Origin: Cryobacterium luteum
Lineage (GTDB): Bacteria > Actinomycetota > Actinomycetes > Actinomycetales > Microbacteriaceae
DNA: 64,000 bases
Direction of reading: 5' to 3'
NCBI RefSeq assembly: GCF_900110125.1
Contig: NZ_FOCN01000006.1
Coordinates: 114,921-178,920 of the forward strand
A program made the position numbers and the translations under genes. The notes beneath the pieces are model-generated. The model did not search any database, had not been told where the DNA came from, and was given only the letters and a program-made list of their open reading frames with translations. Below, in pieces: positions 1-8,978 of the stretch. Numbering within the stretch: the stretch's first letter is position 1; every line of letters starts with the position of its first letter.

Positions 1-327
1 ATCGAGCAGGGCCCGAGTCAGTTCGGGTTCGGCGGCCAGGTGCAGATAGGTGAACAGCACCAGATCAGCGCGAAAATAGCCGTATTCACTCGCCACCGGT
101 TCCTTGACCTTGAGCAGCAGATCGGCGCCCGCCCAGATGCTCGCCGCGTCGGGCAGAATGGTCGCACCGGCCGAGGCATACTGCTGATCACTGATCGAGG
201 AACCGACGCCGGCGCCGGCCTGCACGAGAACATCGTGACCGTGCAGCACGAGGTCATGCACCCCCGCCGGGGTGATCGCGACCCGAAACTCATTGTTCTT
301 GATCTCGGTGGGAATGGCGATTCGCAT
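1..327 (-). CDS. ald: Alanine dehydrogenase, N-terminal part (cut by window edge)
   Basis: This is the first 109 codons of alanine dehydrogenase, the cytosolic NAD-dependent enzyme that interconverts L-alanine and pyruvate plus ammonia. The product opens MRIAIPTEIKNNEFRVAI and continues through GASIWAGADLLLKVKEP-like sequence, characteristic of the AlaDH/PNT N-terminal substrate domain. The frame is open to the left edge, so the Rossmann NAD domain lies outside. An AGGAG run sits 4 nt before the ATG. The gene diverges from potD across a 250-nt spacer. Its position next to polyamine, asparagine and GABA genes fits a nitrogen-catabolic neighbourhood. The family assignment is firm; only the missing C-terminus is unknown. 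Confidence 0.93.
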   Translation of the reverse strand, partial: MRIAIPTEIKNNEFRVAITPAGVHDLVLHGHDVLVQAGAGVGSSISDQQYASAGATILPDAASIWAGADLLLKVKEPVASEYGYFRADLVLFTYLHLAAEPELTRALLD

Positions 328-577
328 GGTGCTCCTGTTCTGAAGCGTGCTCCACAGTCGAAGCGGTGAGCGCCACTTCTGGCCTCCACCCTAGTCGGGA
401 CGAACCGACGATTTCGAGGGCGAATGTTGCGAGTTTGTGCTGATTTCGTGACAAATCGATTGCAAGATCAATGTTTTGACCTCTTTCAGGTGTTTCTACC
501 ACTGATATGTGCAATTATCGACCAACTCGCAACGCAGCGAGTCATGACCGTGTGCGTGCCCGAATGCTAGGAGAACC
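328..577. promoter_or_regulatory. Divergent ald / potD intergenic region
   Basis: This 250-nt spacer separates the divergent ald and potD starts and must hold both promoters. The part from about 420 to 520 is clearly more AT-rich than its surroundings and contains a TTGACC hexamer at 476-481. No -10 element at 16-18 nt from that hexamer is convincing, so no exact promoter is called. I see no perfect palindrome that would mark an operator. Confidence 0.4.
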
Positions 578-1795
578 ATGATGAAGTCCAAGCCGCTGCC
601 CGCCGATCCCATGATCCGCCAACTCATCCGCCAAGCGCAAAACGCCCAAATGGGCCGCCGTACTCTCCTGGCCGGTGCCGGTGCCGGCGCCACAGCGCTC
701 GCTCTCGCCGCGTGCTCCTCCGGCGCCGCGGTCAAACCCACCGCTGCCGCCGACACCTCAGCCACGAATAAGACCATCCGCTGGGACAACTGGGCGCTCT
801 ACGTCGACGTCGACGATGCCGGCAACTATCCCACCCTCGATGCGTTCAAGGCACAAACGGGAGTATCGGTCAAGTACACCGAGGCCGTGGACGACAACAA
901 CTCCTACTACGGCAAGGTGAAAGACCAGCTCGCCCTCGGCCAGGATATCGGTGCCGATGCCGTGTGCCTGACCGACTGGATGGTCAGCCGCATGATTCGG
1001 TTCGGCTACACCCAGGAACTCGATCACGCCAACATTCCCAACCTCGCCAATCTTCTGCCGTCGCTGCAGGACGTCGACTTCGACCCGGGGCGCGCCATGA
1101 GTGTGCCGTGGCAGGGCGGGTTCGCCGGCCTGGCCTGGAACAAGGCGAAGTATCCGCAGGGCCTGGCCTCGGTCGAAGACCTGTGGGCGCCGGAACTGAA
1201 GGGTCGTGTTGGGGTGCTCTCCGAAATGCGCGACACGATGGGCCTGATCATGCTCGACCAGGGCGTCGACATCTCCGGCAGCTGGGGCGAAGAGGAATTC
1301 ACCGCCGCCATCGACGAGTTCAAAAAACAGGTCGCCGACGGCCAGATCCGCAACATCAAGGGCAACTCCTACAAAGAAGACCTCGCCAACGAGGACACCC
1401 TGGCCGCGATTGTCTGGTCGGGCGACATCGTGCAGCTGAACGCTGAAAACGGCGATAAGTGGGGCTTCATCGTTCCCGAAAAGGGCGGCACGCTCTGGAA
1501 CGACAACTTCGTGGTGCCGATCGGTTCGCCCGGCAAAAAGAACGTCGAAGAACTCATCAACTACTATTACGACCCGGCCGTTGCCGCCGAGGTCGCCGCC
1601 TATGTCAACTACATCACCCCCGTCGTCGGTGCCAAGGAAGCCATGATGGCGATCGACCCGACGCTGGCCGAAGACCCCTTGATCTTTCCCGACGACGCCA
1701 CCCTCGCCAACGCCTATGTCTTTCGTGGCCTCGACGGCACCGAAGAACAGACCTTCAATGCCCAGTTCCAGGCGATCCTGCTGGGTGCTGCCTGA
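578..1795 (+). CDS. potD: Spermidine/putrescine ABC transporter substrate-binding lipoprotein
   Basis: This is a 405-residue extracytoplasmic polyamine-binding protein of the PotD/PotF family. The N-terminus has a twin-arginine pair at residues 27-28 (MGRRTLLAG) and a hydrophobic stretch ending in LAAC with the lipidated Cys at 46, so it is probably a Tat-exported lipoprotein. The mature region opens with IRWDNWALYVDVDD and continues with the SBP_bac fold, including the LTDWMVSRMIR region. It is first in a four-gene operon; its TGA overlaps the ATG of the ATPase. Spermidine versus putrescine specificity cannot be decided from sequence. Fusion of Tat and lipobox signals is common in actinobacterial binding proteins. 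Confidence 0.9.
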   Translation: MMKSKPLPADPMIRQLIRQAQNAQMGRRTLLAGAGAGATALALAACSSGAAVKPTAAADTSATNKTIRWDNWALYVDVDDAGNYPTLDAFKAQTGVSVKYTEAVDDNNSYYGKVKDQLALGQDIGADAVCLTDWMVSRMIRFGYTQELDHANIPNLANLLPSLQDVDFDPGRAMSVPWQGGFAGLAWNKAKYPQGLASVEDLWAPELKGRVGVLSEMRDTMGLIMLDQGVDISGSWGEEEFTAAIDEFKKQVADGQIRNIKGNSYKEDLANEDTLAAIVWSGDIVQLNAENGDKWGFIVPEKGGTLWNDNFVVPIGSPGKKNVEELINYYYDPAVAAEVAAYVNYITPVVGAKEAMMAIDPTLAEDPLIFPDDATLANAYVFRGLDGTEEQTFNAQFQAILLGAA

Positions 1796-2994
1796 TGGCC
1801 GTCGGTGCGTTCGCCGATCGCGGCGCTGACCTGGAACTGGTCGGCATCGAGAAACGTTTCCCCGGGTTCACCGCCATCGAAAATCTCAATCTCACCATTC
1901 CGGCCGGGTCGTTCTTTGCACTGCTCGGTCCCTCCGGCTGCGGAAAGACGACCACGCTGCGGCTCGTCGCCGGGCTGGAAGAACCCACGAACGGCCGCAT
2001 CCTCATCGGGGGAACGGATGTCACGAATCAGAAATCTTTCCAGCGTCCGGTCAACACCGTGTTCCAGAGTTACGCGCTCTTTCCGCACATGTCGGTGCTG
2101 GAGAACGTCGCCTTCGGGCTACGCCGACGCAAGATCGGCGACCCGGTGGCCAAAGCGCACGAGGCGCTGCTCCTGGTCGAGCTGGATCACCTCGCCCACC
2201 GCAAACCCCAGCAGCTCTCCGGCGGTCAGCAGCAGCGGGTGGCACTGGCCCGCGCCATCGTCAACCGGCCGGCGCTACTCCTGCTCGACGAGCCGCTCGG
2301 GGCACTCGACCTGAAGCTTCGACGTCAGATGCAGCTCGAGTTGAAGACCATTCAGGAGGAGGTCGGCCTCACCTTTCTGCACGTGACCCACGATCAGGAG
2401 GAGGCCATGACCATGGCCGACACTATCGCTGTCATGAACAAGGGTCGCATCGAACAGATGGGCGAACCCCAACAACTCTACGAACTGCCCAGGACCGCGT
2501 TCGTCGCCAACTTTCTCGGCCAGTCCAATCTGTTCACCGGTCCCGTCGTCTCCACCACCAGCACCGCCATCGCCGTCGACGTCTCCGGGCAGAAGATTGT
2601 GGTGCCGCTGGAGCGCGCGCACCGGGTGTCGGGCGAGGTCACGATCGGGGTGCGCCCCGAAAAACTCACCTTGCACGGCGAGGCGCCGTCTGACGATGCC
2701 GGCCGAAACCTGATGGGCCCAGGCACAGTCATCGATGTGTCGTTCAGCGGGGTCAGCACGCAATACCTCGTGGCGGTGCCAGGAGTCGGTACCCTGGTCG
2801 TCTTCGCCCAGAACATGGCCTTCGGCCCGGCCGCGCACGTCGGCGCCCAGGTCTGGCTCAGCTGGAACGTCGACCACGGTTTCGGGCTCGACGACGATCC
2901 AGCTGATTCGCCACGGTTCGAGGCCGACCTGGACACCAAGACCATCGCACAGCAGCGACGGTCGTCCCTGCTGACGGAGCTTGAGGGGGCCTAA
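1795..2994 (+). CDS. potA: Spermidine/putrescine ABC transporter ATPase
   Basis: This 399-residue ABC ATPase powers polyamine import at the inner face of the membrane. Walker A GPSGCGKT is at residues 45-52, the signature LSGGQ at 141-145, Walker B LLLLDEP at 161-167 and the switch His at 199. A C-terminal TOBE-like domain (about 290-365) is typical of PotA. The ATG at 1795 shares one base with the potD stop; an upstream in-frame extension is rejected because it would run far into potD. The potB ATG follows the stop by two bases. Family assignment is secure, and the polyamine role rests on the partner potD. Confidence 0.92.
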   Translation: MAVGAFADRGADLELVGIEKRFPGFTAIENLNLTIPAGSFFALLGPSGCGKTTTLRLVAGLEEPTNGRILIGGTDVTNQKSFQRPVNTVFQSYALFPHMSVLENVAFGLRRRKIGDPVAKAHEALLLVELDHLAHRKPQQLSGGQQQRVALARAIVNRPALLLLDEPLGALDLKLRRQMQLELKTIQEEVGLTFLHVTHDQEEAMTMADTIAVMNKGRIEQMGEPQQLYELPRTAFVANFLGQSNLFTGPVVSTTSTAIAVDVSGQKIVVPLERAHRVSGEVTIGVRPEKLTLHGEAPSDDAGRNLMGPGTVIDVSFSGVSTQYLVAVPGVGTLVVFAQNMAFGPAAHVGAQVWLSWNVDHGFGLDDDPADSPRFEADLDTKTIAQQRRSSLLTELEGA

Positions 2995-2996
2995 CG

Positions 2997-3914
2997 ATGG
3001 CCTTCGCCGCATTCTCCTCCACGGCCGCTCCGACGACGGACCCGGTCACTCGGCGTCGCAGTCCGGTGGCGTTGTTCCTGCTGTTGCCGGGCATCCTCTA
3101 TCTGGTGCTGTTCTTTCTCACCCCGCTCATATCGTTGCTGCTGACATCATTCCAGGCGCCGCGGGAGTTCGGCGATATCGGTCAGTTCGACTACGCCTTT
3201 CGCTGGCAGAACTACCTCGAGGTCGTGACGACCTATTGGCCGCACATCGTGCGCTCGTTCAGCTATGCGCTGGCCGCGACCTTCTTCGCACTGCTGATCA
3301 GTTATCCGCTGGCCTATTTCATCGGCGTAAAGGCCCGCAAGTGGCCGCTTCTGCAGAGTTTGATGCTCGTGCTCGTGATCGCACCGTTCTTCATCAGCTT
3401 TCTGCTGCGTACCCTGGCCTGGAAGCAGCTGTTCTCCGACGAGTCCTTCGTCGTGCAGTCGCTGAAAGCGCTGTCGCTGCTGGGGCCGGAAGCCCACGTG
3501 ACCGGAACCGCGTTCTCGGTGATTTTCGGATTGACCTATAATTTCATCCCGTTCATGACCCTGCCGCTGTACACGACGCTGGAACGGCTCGACGTGCGCT
3601 ATCTCGAGGCCGGCAGCGACCTCTATGCGAGCCCGTTCCACGTGTTCCGCAAGGTCACCATTCCGCTGTCCATGCCCGGGATTGTGGCGGGAACCCTGCT
3701 CACCTTCATCCCGGCCGCCGGTGACTATATCAACGCCAGCCGGGACTTTCTCGGCGGTACCGGCACCCAGATGATGGGTAACGTCATCGAGGCGAACTTT
3801 CTGGTCCTGCAGAACTTCCCCGCCGCCGCGGCGCTGTCGATCATTCTGATGACCGTCATCCTTGTGATCGTGAGTATTTATGTGAAACGTTCCGGAACGG
3901 AGGAACTGCTGTGA
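2997..3914 (+). CDS. potB: Spermidine/putrescine ABC transporter permease (PotB type)
   Basis: This 305-residue inner-membrane permease is the first of a heterodimeric pair. About six transmembrane helices are visible, the first at residues 24-46 (LFLLLPGILYLVLFFLTPL). The cytoplasmic EAA loop that docks on the ATPase reads EAGSDLYASPFHVFRKV near residues 203-219, followed by TIPLSMPG. The extracytoplasmic loop between helices 1 and 2 is enlarged, as in PotB relatives. The ATG follows the potA stop after two bases, and the stop overlaps the GTG of potC. It belongs to the BPD_transp_1 superfamily. Confidence 0.9.
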   Translation: MAFAAFSSTAAPTTDPVTRRRSPVALFLLLPGILYLVLFFLTPLISLLLTSFQAPREFGDIGQFDYAFRWQNYLEVVTTYWPHIVRSFSYALAATFFALLISYPLAYFIGVKARKWPLLQSLMLVLVIAPFFISFLLRTLAWKQLFSDESFVVQSLKALSLLGPEAHVTGTAFSVIFGLTYNFIPFMTLPLYTTLERLDVRYLEAGSDLYASPFHVFRKVTIPLSMPGIVAGTLLTFIPAAGDYINASRDFLGGTGTQMMGNVIEANFLVLQNFPAAAALSIILMTVILVIVSIYVKRSGTEELL

Positions 3915-4717
3915 AGTTTTCCCTCGGCAAATGGTTGCTGCCCGTTTACAGCGGCCTTGCCCTGCTCTTTCTGATGATTCCCATCGGCTACACCTTTGTC
4001 TACTCGTTCAACGACTCGCTCAAATCGAATATCACCTGGCAGGGTTTCACCCTTGATAAATGGTTCAACGTCTGCAACGTGCAGAACGGGGCGGTCTGTC
4101 AGGCCTTCGGCAACAGCCTGTTCATCGGAGCCGTCGCCACCGTTGCGGCGACCACGCTCGGCACGATGATCGCGATCGCCATCGTGCGCTACCGGTTCAG
4201 GTTCCGGTCGCAGACCAGCCTGCTCCTGTTCCTGCCGATGGCCACCCCGGAGGTCGTGCTCGGCGCCGGCCTGGCGGCCCAATTTCTGTCGGTGGGTGTG
4301 CCGAAGGATATGCTGACGATCATTCTCGCGCACACCATGTTTTGCATCAGCTTCGTCGTGGTCACGGTCAAGGCGCGTGTCGCGAGTCTCGATCCGGCGT
4401 TGGAAGAGGCCGGTCGAGACCTCTATGGTTCGGCCGTGCAGGTTTTCGCACGCATCACGTTCCCGCTGCTCCTGCCCGGCATTCTGGCGGCTGCCCTGCT
4501 GTCGTTCGCGTTGTCCTTCGACGACTTCATCATCACGAACTTCAACTCGGGCGCGGTTTCGACGTTTCCGAAGTACATCTATATTTCGGCGGCGCGCGGT
4601 ATTCCGGCGGAAGCCAATGTGCTTGCCTCTGCGGTGTTCATCATCGCGATCGTCGTGGTCGTGACGGTGCAGGTCACGGGGGCAGCCAAGGCCCGGCGTC
4701 TGGCCAGGCTCAGCTAG
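3911..4717 (+). CDS. potC: Spermidine/putrescine ABC transporter permease (PotC type)
   Basis: This 268-residue permease partners PotB in the polyamine importer. It starts at a GTG that overlaps the potB stop by four bases (GTGA), indicating translational coupling. Transmembrane segments are obvious, including LPVYSGLALLFLMIPIGYTF near the N-terminus. The EAA motif EAGRDLYGSAVQVFARI and TFPLLLPG lie near residues 160-185. The protein ends with a short basic tail. It is the last gene of the pot operon; the downstream sequence is a pseudogene and no clear terminator is seen. Confidence 0.9.
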   Translation: MKFSLGKWLLPVYSGLALLFLMIPIGYTFVYSFNDSLKSNITWQGFTLDKWFNVCNVQNGAVCQAFGNSLFIGAVATVAATTLGTMIAIAIVRYRFRFRSQTSLLLFLPMATPEVVLGAGLAAQFLSVGVPKDMLTIILAHTMFCISFVVVTVKARVASLDPALEEAGRDLYGSAVQVFARITFPLLLPGILAAALLSFALSFDDFIITNFNSGAVSTFPKYIYISAARGIPAEANVLASAVFIIAIVVVVTVQVTGAAKARRLARLS

Positions 4718-5522
4718 CGCCGGTAAGGCGGCTCCTGCGTGAGGCGGGCGCCGCCGTGACGGTGACCCACACCCAGAGCGTTCATCACGGCCACCAGGTC
4801 GCGACCGAGGCCGCCGCGCGCGGCAGCGGCGACGGCACGGTCGGATCTCTGGCCGGTGCGATCGTCGCGGCGGGAGGAACCCTCGGAGTTGTGCCGGTGG
4901 GGCGGGGGAACGATTTTGCACGGCAGTTGGGGATTTCGGCCGATATTGCGGCCGTGGCCAAACTCTTGCTGACCGGATCGGTGCGGCAGGTCGACATAAT
5001 CGACGTCGGCGGTCAGATCGTGGTGGGGAGCGTCTACGCCGGAATCGATTCGCTCACGTCACAGCTCGTCAACCGGGTGCACCGGCTGCCGGCACGATGG
5101 CAGTATCCGACGGCGGCTGTCTGGGCGATTGCGACGCACCGATCGACCGGGTACCGCATCGTGATCGACGGCGTGAGCCAGAGCGTCGACGCGCACACCG
5201 TGACGTGGCGAACTCGGGTTACTACGGTTCGGGCATGCACGTGGCACCGTCGGCGCAGCTGGACGATGGCCTGTTCGACATCGTCATCTTTGCCTCAGCC
5301 GGCCGTCTGCGGCTTCTGAAAGCGCTGCGCATGATCTACACCGGGTCTCATCTGGAATTGCCAGAAGTGACCGTGCAGACCGGGCGAGTAGTCGCGATCG
5401 ACTCGGTCGGGGCGGTGGATGCCTACGCCGATGGCGACCGCATCGGGCCGTTTCCGGTCGGGGCGCGGGTGCGGCCGGGCGCGCTTACCGTGATTGCGCC
5501 CGACCTCACCGGTCAGACGTAG
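4718..5522 (+). pseudogene. Decayed diacylglycerol kinase / YegS-type lipid kinase
   Basis: This is a broken relative of the DAGK_cat lipid-kinase family, which phosphorylates diacylglycerol or similar lipids at the membrane. In frame 1, sequence from about 4718 encodes VTVTHTQSVHHGHQVATEA, GDGTVGSLAGAI and VPVGRGNDFARQLGI, all family hallmarks. Near 5205 the frame breaks: continuation as VANSGYYGSGMHVAPSAQLDDG and an intact C-terminal domain lies in another frame to 5522. One missing G (ACGTGGCG for expected ACGGTGGCG) explains the shift. The N-terminal lobe (NPxxG region) is absent, and the GGDGT strand before the catalytic motif is deleted to GSGDGT. Several lesions argue against a simple sequencing error. 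Confidence 0.78.
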
Positions 5523-6505
5523 CTGGCGCGAATCTCGCCGACCGGCCGGCCGCCGCCGGTGACGGTGAGGCCGAGCTCCGGCAGCAACTCGGCGACATCC
5601 GTTCGCGCGATGGCACCCGCGTCGGCCAGCAGACCCAGTGCGACTGCCGCCGCGGCGCGTAGGTTGCCGTCGAGAACCTTCAGCGCCACTGTCGTACCGT
5701 TCTCGGCGGCGGCGACCATGATTCCCTCCGCTCCGCCCTTCATGAACAGGCCGAGGCGTTCGATCACGATGCTGTCCGAGTGTCCGGGACCGGCTATCAC
5801 CCAGCCGTTGGCGCGCACTGCCTCAGCGAGAAAACCGGCCTCACGATAGATCGCAAACGGTGAGTTGGACTTGCTGGTGGCGATGCGCGCAATGCCGCGG
5901 GCCAGCCCGGTGAGGGAGATCGCGTGCACCGGAGCGCCGCACCCGTCGGTGCCGGAAACCACCGGTCGTTCGCCGGTGAAACGTTCGAGCACGTCGAGAA
6001 TACGTTTCTGCAGCGGATGCGCCGGATTCAAATAGCCGTCCAGCGCCCAGCCGTTCTGTTGACAGGCCACGAGCATCGCCGCGTGCTTGCCCGAGCACTC
6101 CATATACACGGGAGCCTTGCTGGCACCGAGACGCACCAGGGTGTCACGGGCTGCTGAATCGATCGGCCAGGCGGCCGGGCAGGCGAGCGCTGTCTCGGGC
6201 ACTCCCGCCCGGGCCAGCAGTCCGCGAACGAGCTCGATGTGGGCCGGCGTGCCGGTGTGGCTCGCGGTGGCGATGGCGGCATCCGCTCCGCGCAGGGCGG
6301 CGCCGCTCGCCATGACCGCAACGGCCTGGAACGGTTTCATGGCCGAGCGCGGAAAAACCGGGCTGGTCACGTCGCCGAGCGTACGCAAGACCTCACCGTT
6401 GGTGCCGAGTACGATCGCCGATCCGGCGTGGCGGGATTCGACGAAGCTGCTGCGTTCGACGACGGCGAGCTCGACCGAATCGTTGACCGTGAAGGTTTCT
6501 GTCAC
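5513..6505 (-). CDS. Asparaginase (asparaginase II / thermolabile family)
   Basis: This 330-residue cytosolic protein belongs to the asparaginase_II family (distinct from E. coli AnsA/AnsB), which hydrolyses L-asparagine to aspartate and ammonia. Hallmarks include SAMKPFQAVAVMASGA, IATASHTGTPAHI, MECSGKHAAMLVAC and VSGTDGCGAPVHAISL. It starts at a GTG and its frame begins 5 nt after the gabT stop, so the two probably share a transcript. The 3' end overlaps the end of the lipid-kinase pseudogene by ten bases in convergent orientation. It supports nitrogen release from asparagine in this block. Confidence 0.87.
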   Translation of the reverse strand: MTETFTVNDSVELAVVERSSFVESRHAGSAIVLGTNGEVLRTLGDVTSPVFPRSAMKPFQAVAVMASGAALRGADAAIATASHTGTPAHIELVRGLLARAGVPETALACPAAWPIDSAARDTLVRLGASKAPVYMECSGKHAAMLVACQQNGWALDGYLNPAHPLQKRILDVLERFTGERPVVSGTDGCGAPVHAISLTGLARGIARIATSKSNSPFAIYREAGFLAEAVRANGWVIAGPGHSDSIVIERLGLFMKGGAEGIMVAAAENGTTVALKVLDGNLRAAAAVALGLLADAGAIARTDVAELLPELGLTVTGGGRPVGEIRASYV

Positions 6506-6509
6506 GGCG

Positions 6510-7895
6510 TCAGTGTGCGGGCGCGGTCAGGGCTGCCATGGCGTCGTCGATCACCGAGAGGGCGTCGACGATGAGCGCATCGGACAGCGCCAGGCTCGGC
6601 AGGAAGCGCAGCACGTTACCGTAGGTGCCGGCGGTGAGCAGCAGAACGCCGTGCTGACCGGCGTAGGTCGAGATGGAGGCGACAGCGGCGGCGTTGGGGG
6701 CCTTCGTCGTGTCGCCCGTTCCCGGCTGCACCAGTTCGATCGCGATCATGGCACCACGGCCGCGGATCTCGCCGATGATGTCGTACTTGTTCTTCAGCGC
6801 GGTCAGGCCCGCGGTGAGGGACTTCTCGATGCGCTGCGCTTCGCCGAGCAGGTTGCCCGCTGCGATCGCGTCGAAGACGGCGATTGCTGCGGCGCAGGAG
6901 ACGGGGTTGCCGCCGAAGGTGCCGCCGAGGCCGCCGGGCTGGGAGGCATCCATAATTTCGGCGCGACCGGTGACGGCGGCGAGGGGGAAGCCGCCGGCGA
7001 TGCCCTTGGCGGTGAGCACGAGGTCAGGGATCCAGCCGAAGTGCTCGCTCGCGTAGTACTTGCCCGTGCGGGCCATGCCGCTCTGAATCTCGTCGGCGAT
7101 CATTACGACCCCCTTGCTGCTGCACCATTCCTGCAGGGCCGGGAGGTAGCCCTCGGCTGGCACCATGAAACCACCCTCACCCTGGATCGGTTCGACGACC
7201 AGGCAGGCCAGATCGGATGCGCCGATCACCTTGTCGAGGTAGGCGATGGTGCGTGCGGCAGCTTCGGCGCCGGTCAGGCCGTCGTGATACGGGTAGGAGC
7301 TCGGTGCGTGGTACACATCGCTCGCGAGCGGGCCGTAGCCGGTGGCGTAGGGCATGGCCTTGTAGTTCATGGCCATGGTCAGTACGGTGCGGCCGTGGTA
7401 GGCGTGGTCGAGCACGGCGACGGCGCGCCGGCCGGTGAACTTGCGGGCGATTTTCACACCGTTCTCAACGGCTTCGGCACCGGAGTTGATGAGCACGCTT
7501 TTCTTCGGGAAATCTCCGGGGGTGTGCTCGGCGAGCAGCTCGGCGACCCGAACGTATTCTTCGTAGGGGGTGACGGTGAACAGGGTGTGGATGAAGTCCT
7601 GGGACTGTTCGACGGCCGCGGCGACGACGCTGGTCTCGGTGTGGCCGATGGTCGTGACGCCGATTCCGGCACCGAGGTCGATGAACTGGTTGCCGTCGAC
7701 GTCGACGACGATCGCCCCATTGGCCTTGGCAATGTAGACGGGAAGCATGGAACTGACCCCGTCGGAGACAACGGCCCGGCGCCGCTCATGCAACGCCGCC
7801 GAGATCGGGCCGGGAATGGCGGTCACGATCTTTCGTTCTTGGGCAACGGAGTATGTTGCGGCATCGGTGGCAGAGTTTGTGAGGGTGTCAGTCAT
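6510..7895 (-). CDS. gabT: 4-aminobutyrate aminotransferase (paralogue 1)
   Basis: This 461-residue class-III PLP aminotransferase converts GABA plus 2-oxoglutarate to succinate semialdehyde plus glutamate. The PLP-binding Lys297 lies in LTAKGIAGGF, and the ring-contacting Asp268 in IADEIQSGMARTG. IVVDVDGNQFIDLGAGIGV and INSGAEAVENGVKIARKFTGRR are typical of actinobacterial GabT. The start is the ATG ending at 7895 (MTDTLTNSAT); a longer in-frame extension to 8432 would be antisense to osmC and is rejected. A TACAGT hexamer at 7905-7910 may be its -10 box, giving only a 3-nt leader. It pairs with the asparaginase downstream and with a close paralogue 3 kb away. Confidence 0.92.
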   Translation of the reverse strand: MTDTLTNSATDAATYSVAQERKIVTAIPGPISAALHERRRAVVSDGVSSMLPVYIAKANGAIVVDVDGNQFIDLGAGIGVTTIGHTETSVVAAAVEQSQDFIHTLFTVTPYEEYVRVAELLAEHTPGDFPKKSVLINSGAEAVENGVKIARKFTGRRAVAVLDHAYHGRTVLTMAMNYKAMPYATGYGPLASDVYHAPSSYPYHDGLTGAEAAARTIAYLDKVIGASDLACLVVEPIQGEGGFMVPAEGYLPALQEWCSSKGVVMIADEIQSGMARTGKYYASEHFGWIPDLVLTAKGIAGGFPLAAVTGRAEIMDASQPGGLGGTFGGNPVSCAAAIAVFDAIAAGNLLGEAQRIEKSLTAGLTALKNKYDIIGEIRGRGAMIAIELVQPGTGDTTKAPNAAAVASISTYAGQHGVLLLTAGTYGNVLRFLPSLALSDALIVDALSVIDDAMAALTAPAH

Positions 7896-7973
7896 GATGA
7901 ATCCACTGTACCGACCCCTGGCGGGGTCAACCTGAGTTCGCCTGCAAGAATCTTGGAGAGTAGAGGGAGAAGC

Positions 7974-8453
7974 ATGAACGGAGTGCACGAATATGCGGTG
8001 CGAGTCGAGTGGACCGGTAATCGCGGCACCGGAACGAGTCATTACAAGGCCTATGGTCGGGACCATCTGATATCGCCGGCCGGTCGGGCATCCGCTGACA
8101 AGGCGACGATCCTGGGGTCGTCCGACCCTACCTTTCACGGTGACAACGACCGCTGGAACCCCGAGGAACTGTTGCTCGCGGCGCTCGGCCAATGCCATTT
8201 GCTGTCTTACCTGCACGTGGCGGCCCGCAACGGGGTGATCGTGACGGCGTATACGGATGCCCCGGTCGGCACGATGAAACAGGTCGCCGGTGGTGGGCAC
8301 TTCACCTCGGTGACCCTGCGGCCGCGGGTGAGCATCACCGACCCCGAACAGGTTGAGTTTGCTCAGTCGCTGCATGCCGAGGCGGCCCGGGAATGCTTCA
8401 TCGCGGCCTCGGTGAACTTTCCGGTCGAGCACGAGCCGGTCACCACCGCCTGA
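7974..8453 (+). CDS. OsmC/Ohr family protein
   Basis: This is a 159-residue OsmC-like protein. Members are cytosolic thiol peroxidases that reduce organic hydroperoxides using a Cys pair. The core WNPEELLLAALGQCHLLSYLHVA carries the first conserved Cys in the family's helix, and AARECFIAASVNFPV carries the second. The ATG at 7974 has a GAGGGAGAA ribosome-binding site; the much longer in-frame ORF upstream is antisense to gabT and is not used. It diverges from gabT1 by 78 nt. A hairpin repeat follows the stop codon. The exact substrate is unknown. Confidence 0.88.
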   Translation: MNGVHEYAVRVEWTGNRGTGTSHYKAYGRDHLISPAGRASADKATILGSSDPTFHGDNDRWNPEELLLAALGQCHLLSYLHVAARNGVIVTAYTDAPVGTMKQVAGGGHFTSVTLRPRVSITDPEQVEFAQSLHAEAARECFIAASVNFPVEHEPVTTA

Positions 8454-8469
8454 TCGCTTCGCGACTCAT

Positions 8470-8525
8470 CGAGCCGTGAGTTTGGCGGCATTTCAGCGCG
8501 GAAATGACCTCAGACTCACGGCTCG
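8470..8525. terminator. Nested hairpin repeat, probable terminator, copy 1
   Basis: A perfect 12-bp inverted repeat, CGAGCCGTGAGT (8470-8481) and ACTCACGGCTCG (8514-8525), encloses a second stem CATTTC / GAAATG (8489-8494 and 8501-8506) with an AGCGCG loop. It lies just after osmC. A related element occurs at 11061-11131, so this is a repeated intergenic palindrome as well as a possible terminator. No T-run follows. Confidence 0.65.
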
Positions 8526-8618
8526 GCGAGGTCGACACAGATTGTGTATAGCGCGGTAGTGCGGTTTGCGTAGTAGTGTGGGATCCGTTGAAGGCTGAAA
8601 CTGATCGAAGGGACGCCG

Positions 8619-8978
8619 ATGGATACCACCCAGTTGCTCAAGGGGGTGCTCGATCTGGCCGTCCTGGCCGTGATCGTCGACGACGACGGCTACGGCTATG
8701 ACATTGTGCGCCGGTTGCGCGCCGCCGGTCTGGATGAGGTCGGGGACGCCTCGGTCTACGGCACCCTGCGGCGGCTGTACAGCGCGGGAGCACTGTCGAG
8801 CTACGTCGTCCCGTCCGACGGCGGGCCGCACCGCAAGTACTACGGAATGAACGCGAACGGCCGGGCCATGCTCGCCGAACAGCGCGCGAACTGGACCCGC
8901 TTCGCCGACACCCTCACCCAGCTGCTCGATAAGCCGCAGCCCTCCGTCTCCCTACCCACGATCGGCGACAACTCATGA
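8619..8978 (+). CDS. PadR-family transcriptional regulator
   Basis: This 119-residue winged-helix regulator is of the short PadR type. The N-terminal MDTTQLLKGVLDLAVLAVI and GYGYDIVRRL match the PadR DNA-binding domain, followed by GDASVYGTLRRLYSAGALSSY (recognition helix and wing). The C-terminal helix mediates dimerisation in the family. Its last codons overlap the ATG of the next gene by four bases. PadR genes coupled to HAAS/DUF1700-type membrane proteins form a recurrent two-gene unit in which PadR controls the membrane protein. The inducing signal is unknown. Confidence 0.88.
   Translation: MDTTQLLKGVLDLAVLAVIVDDDGYGYDIVRRLRAAGLDEVGDASVYGTLRRLYSAGALSSYVVPSDGGPHRKYYGMNANGRAMLAEQRANWTRFADTLTQLLDKPQPSVSLPTIGDNS

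Noticed and set aside
1459..1794. Upstream extension of potA
   Set aside because: It overlaps the end of potD in another frame with no family similarity, whereas the ATG at 1795 begins the standard PotA N-terminus.
6087..7973. Long in-frame upstream extension of osmC
   Set aside because: It is antisense to gabT1 and the asparaginase, has GC-rich shadow composition, and the GAGGGAGAA site supports the ATG at 7974.
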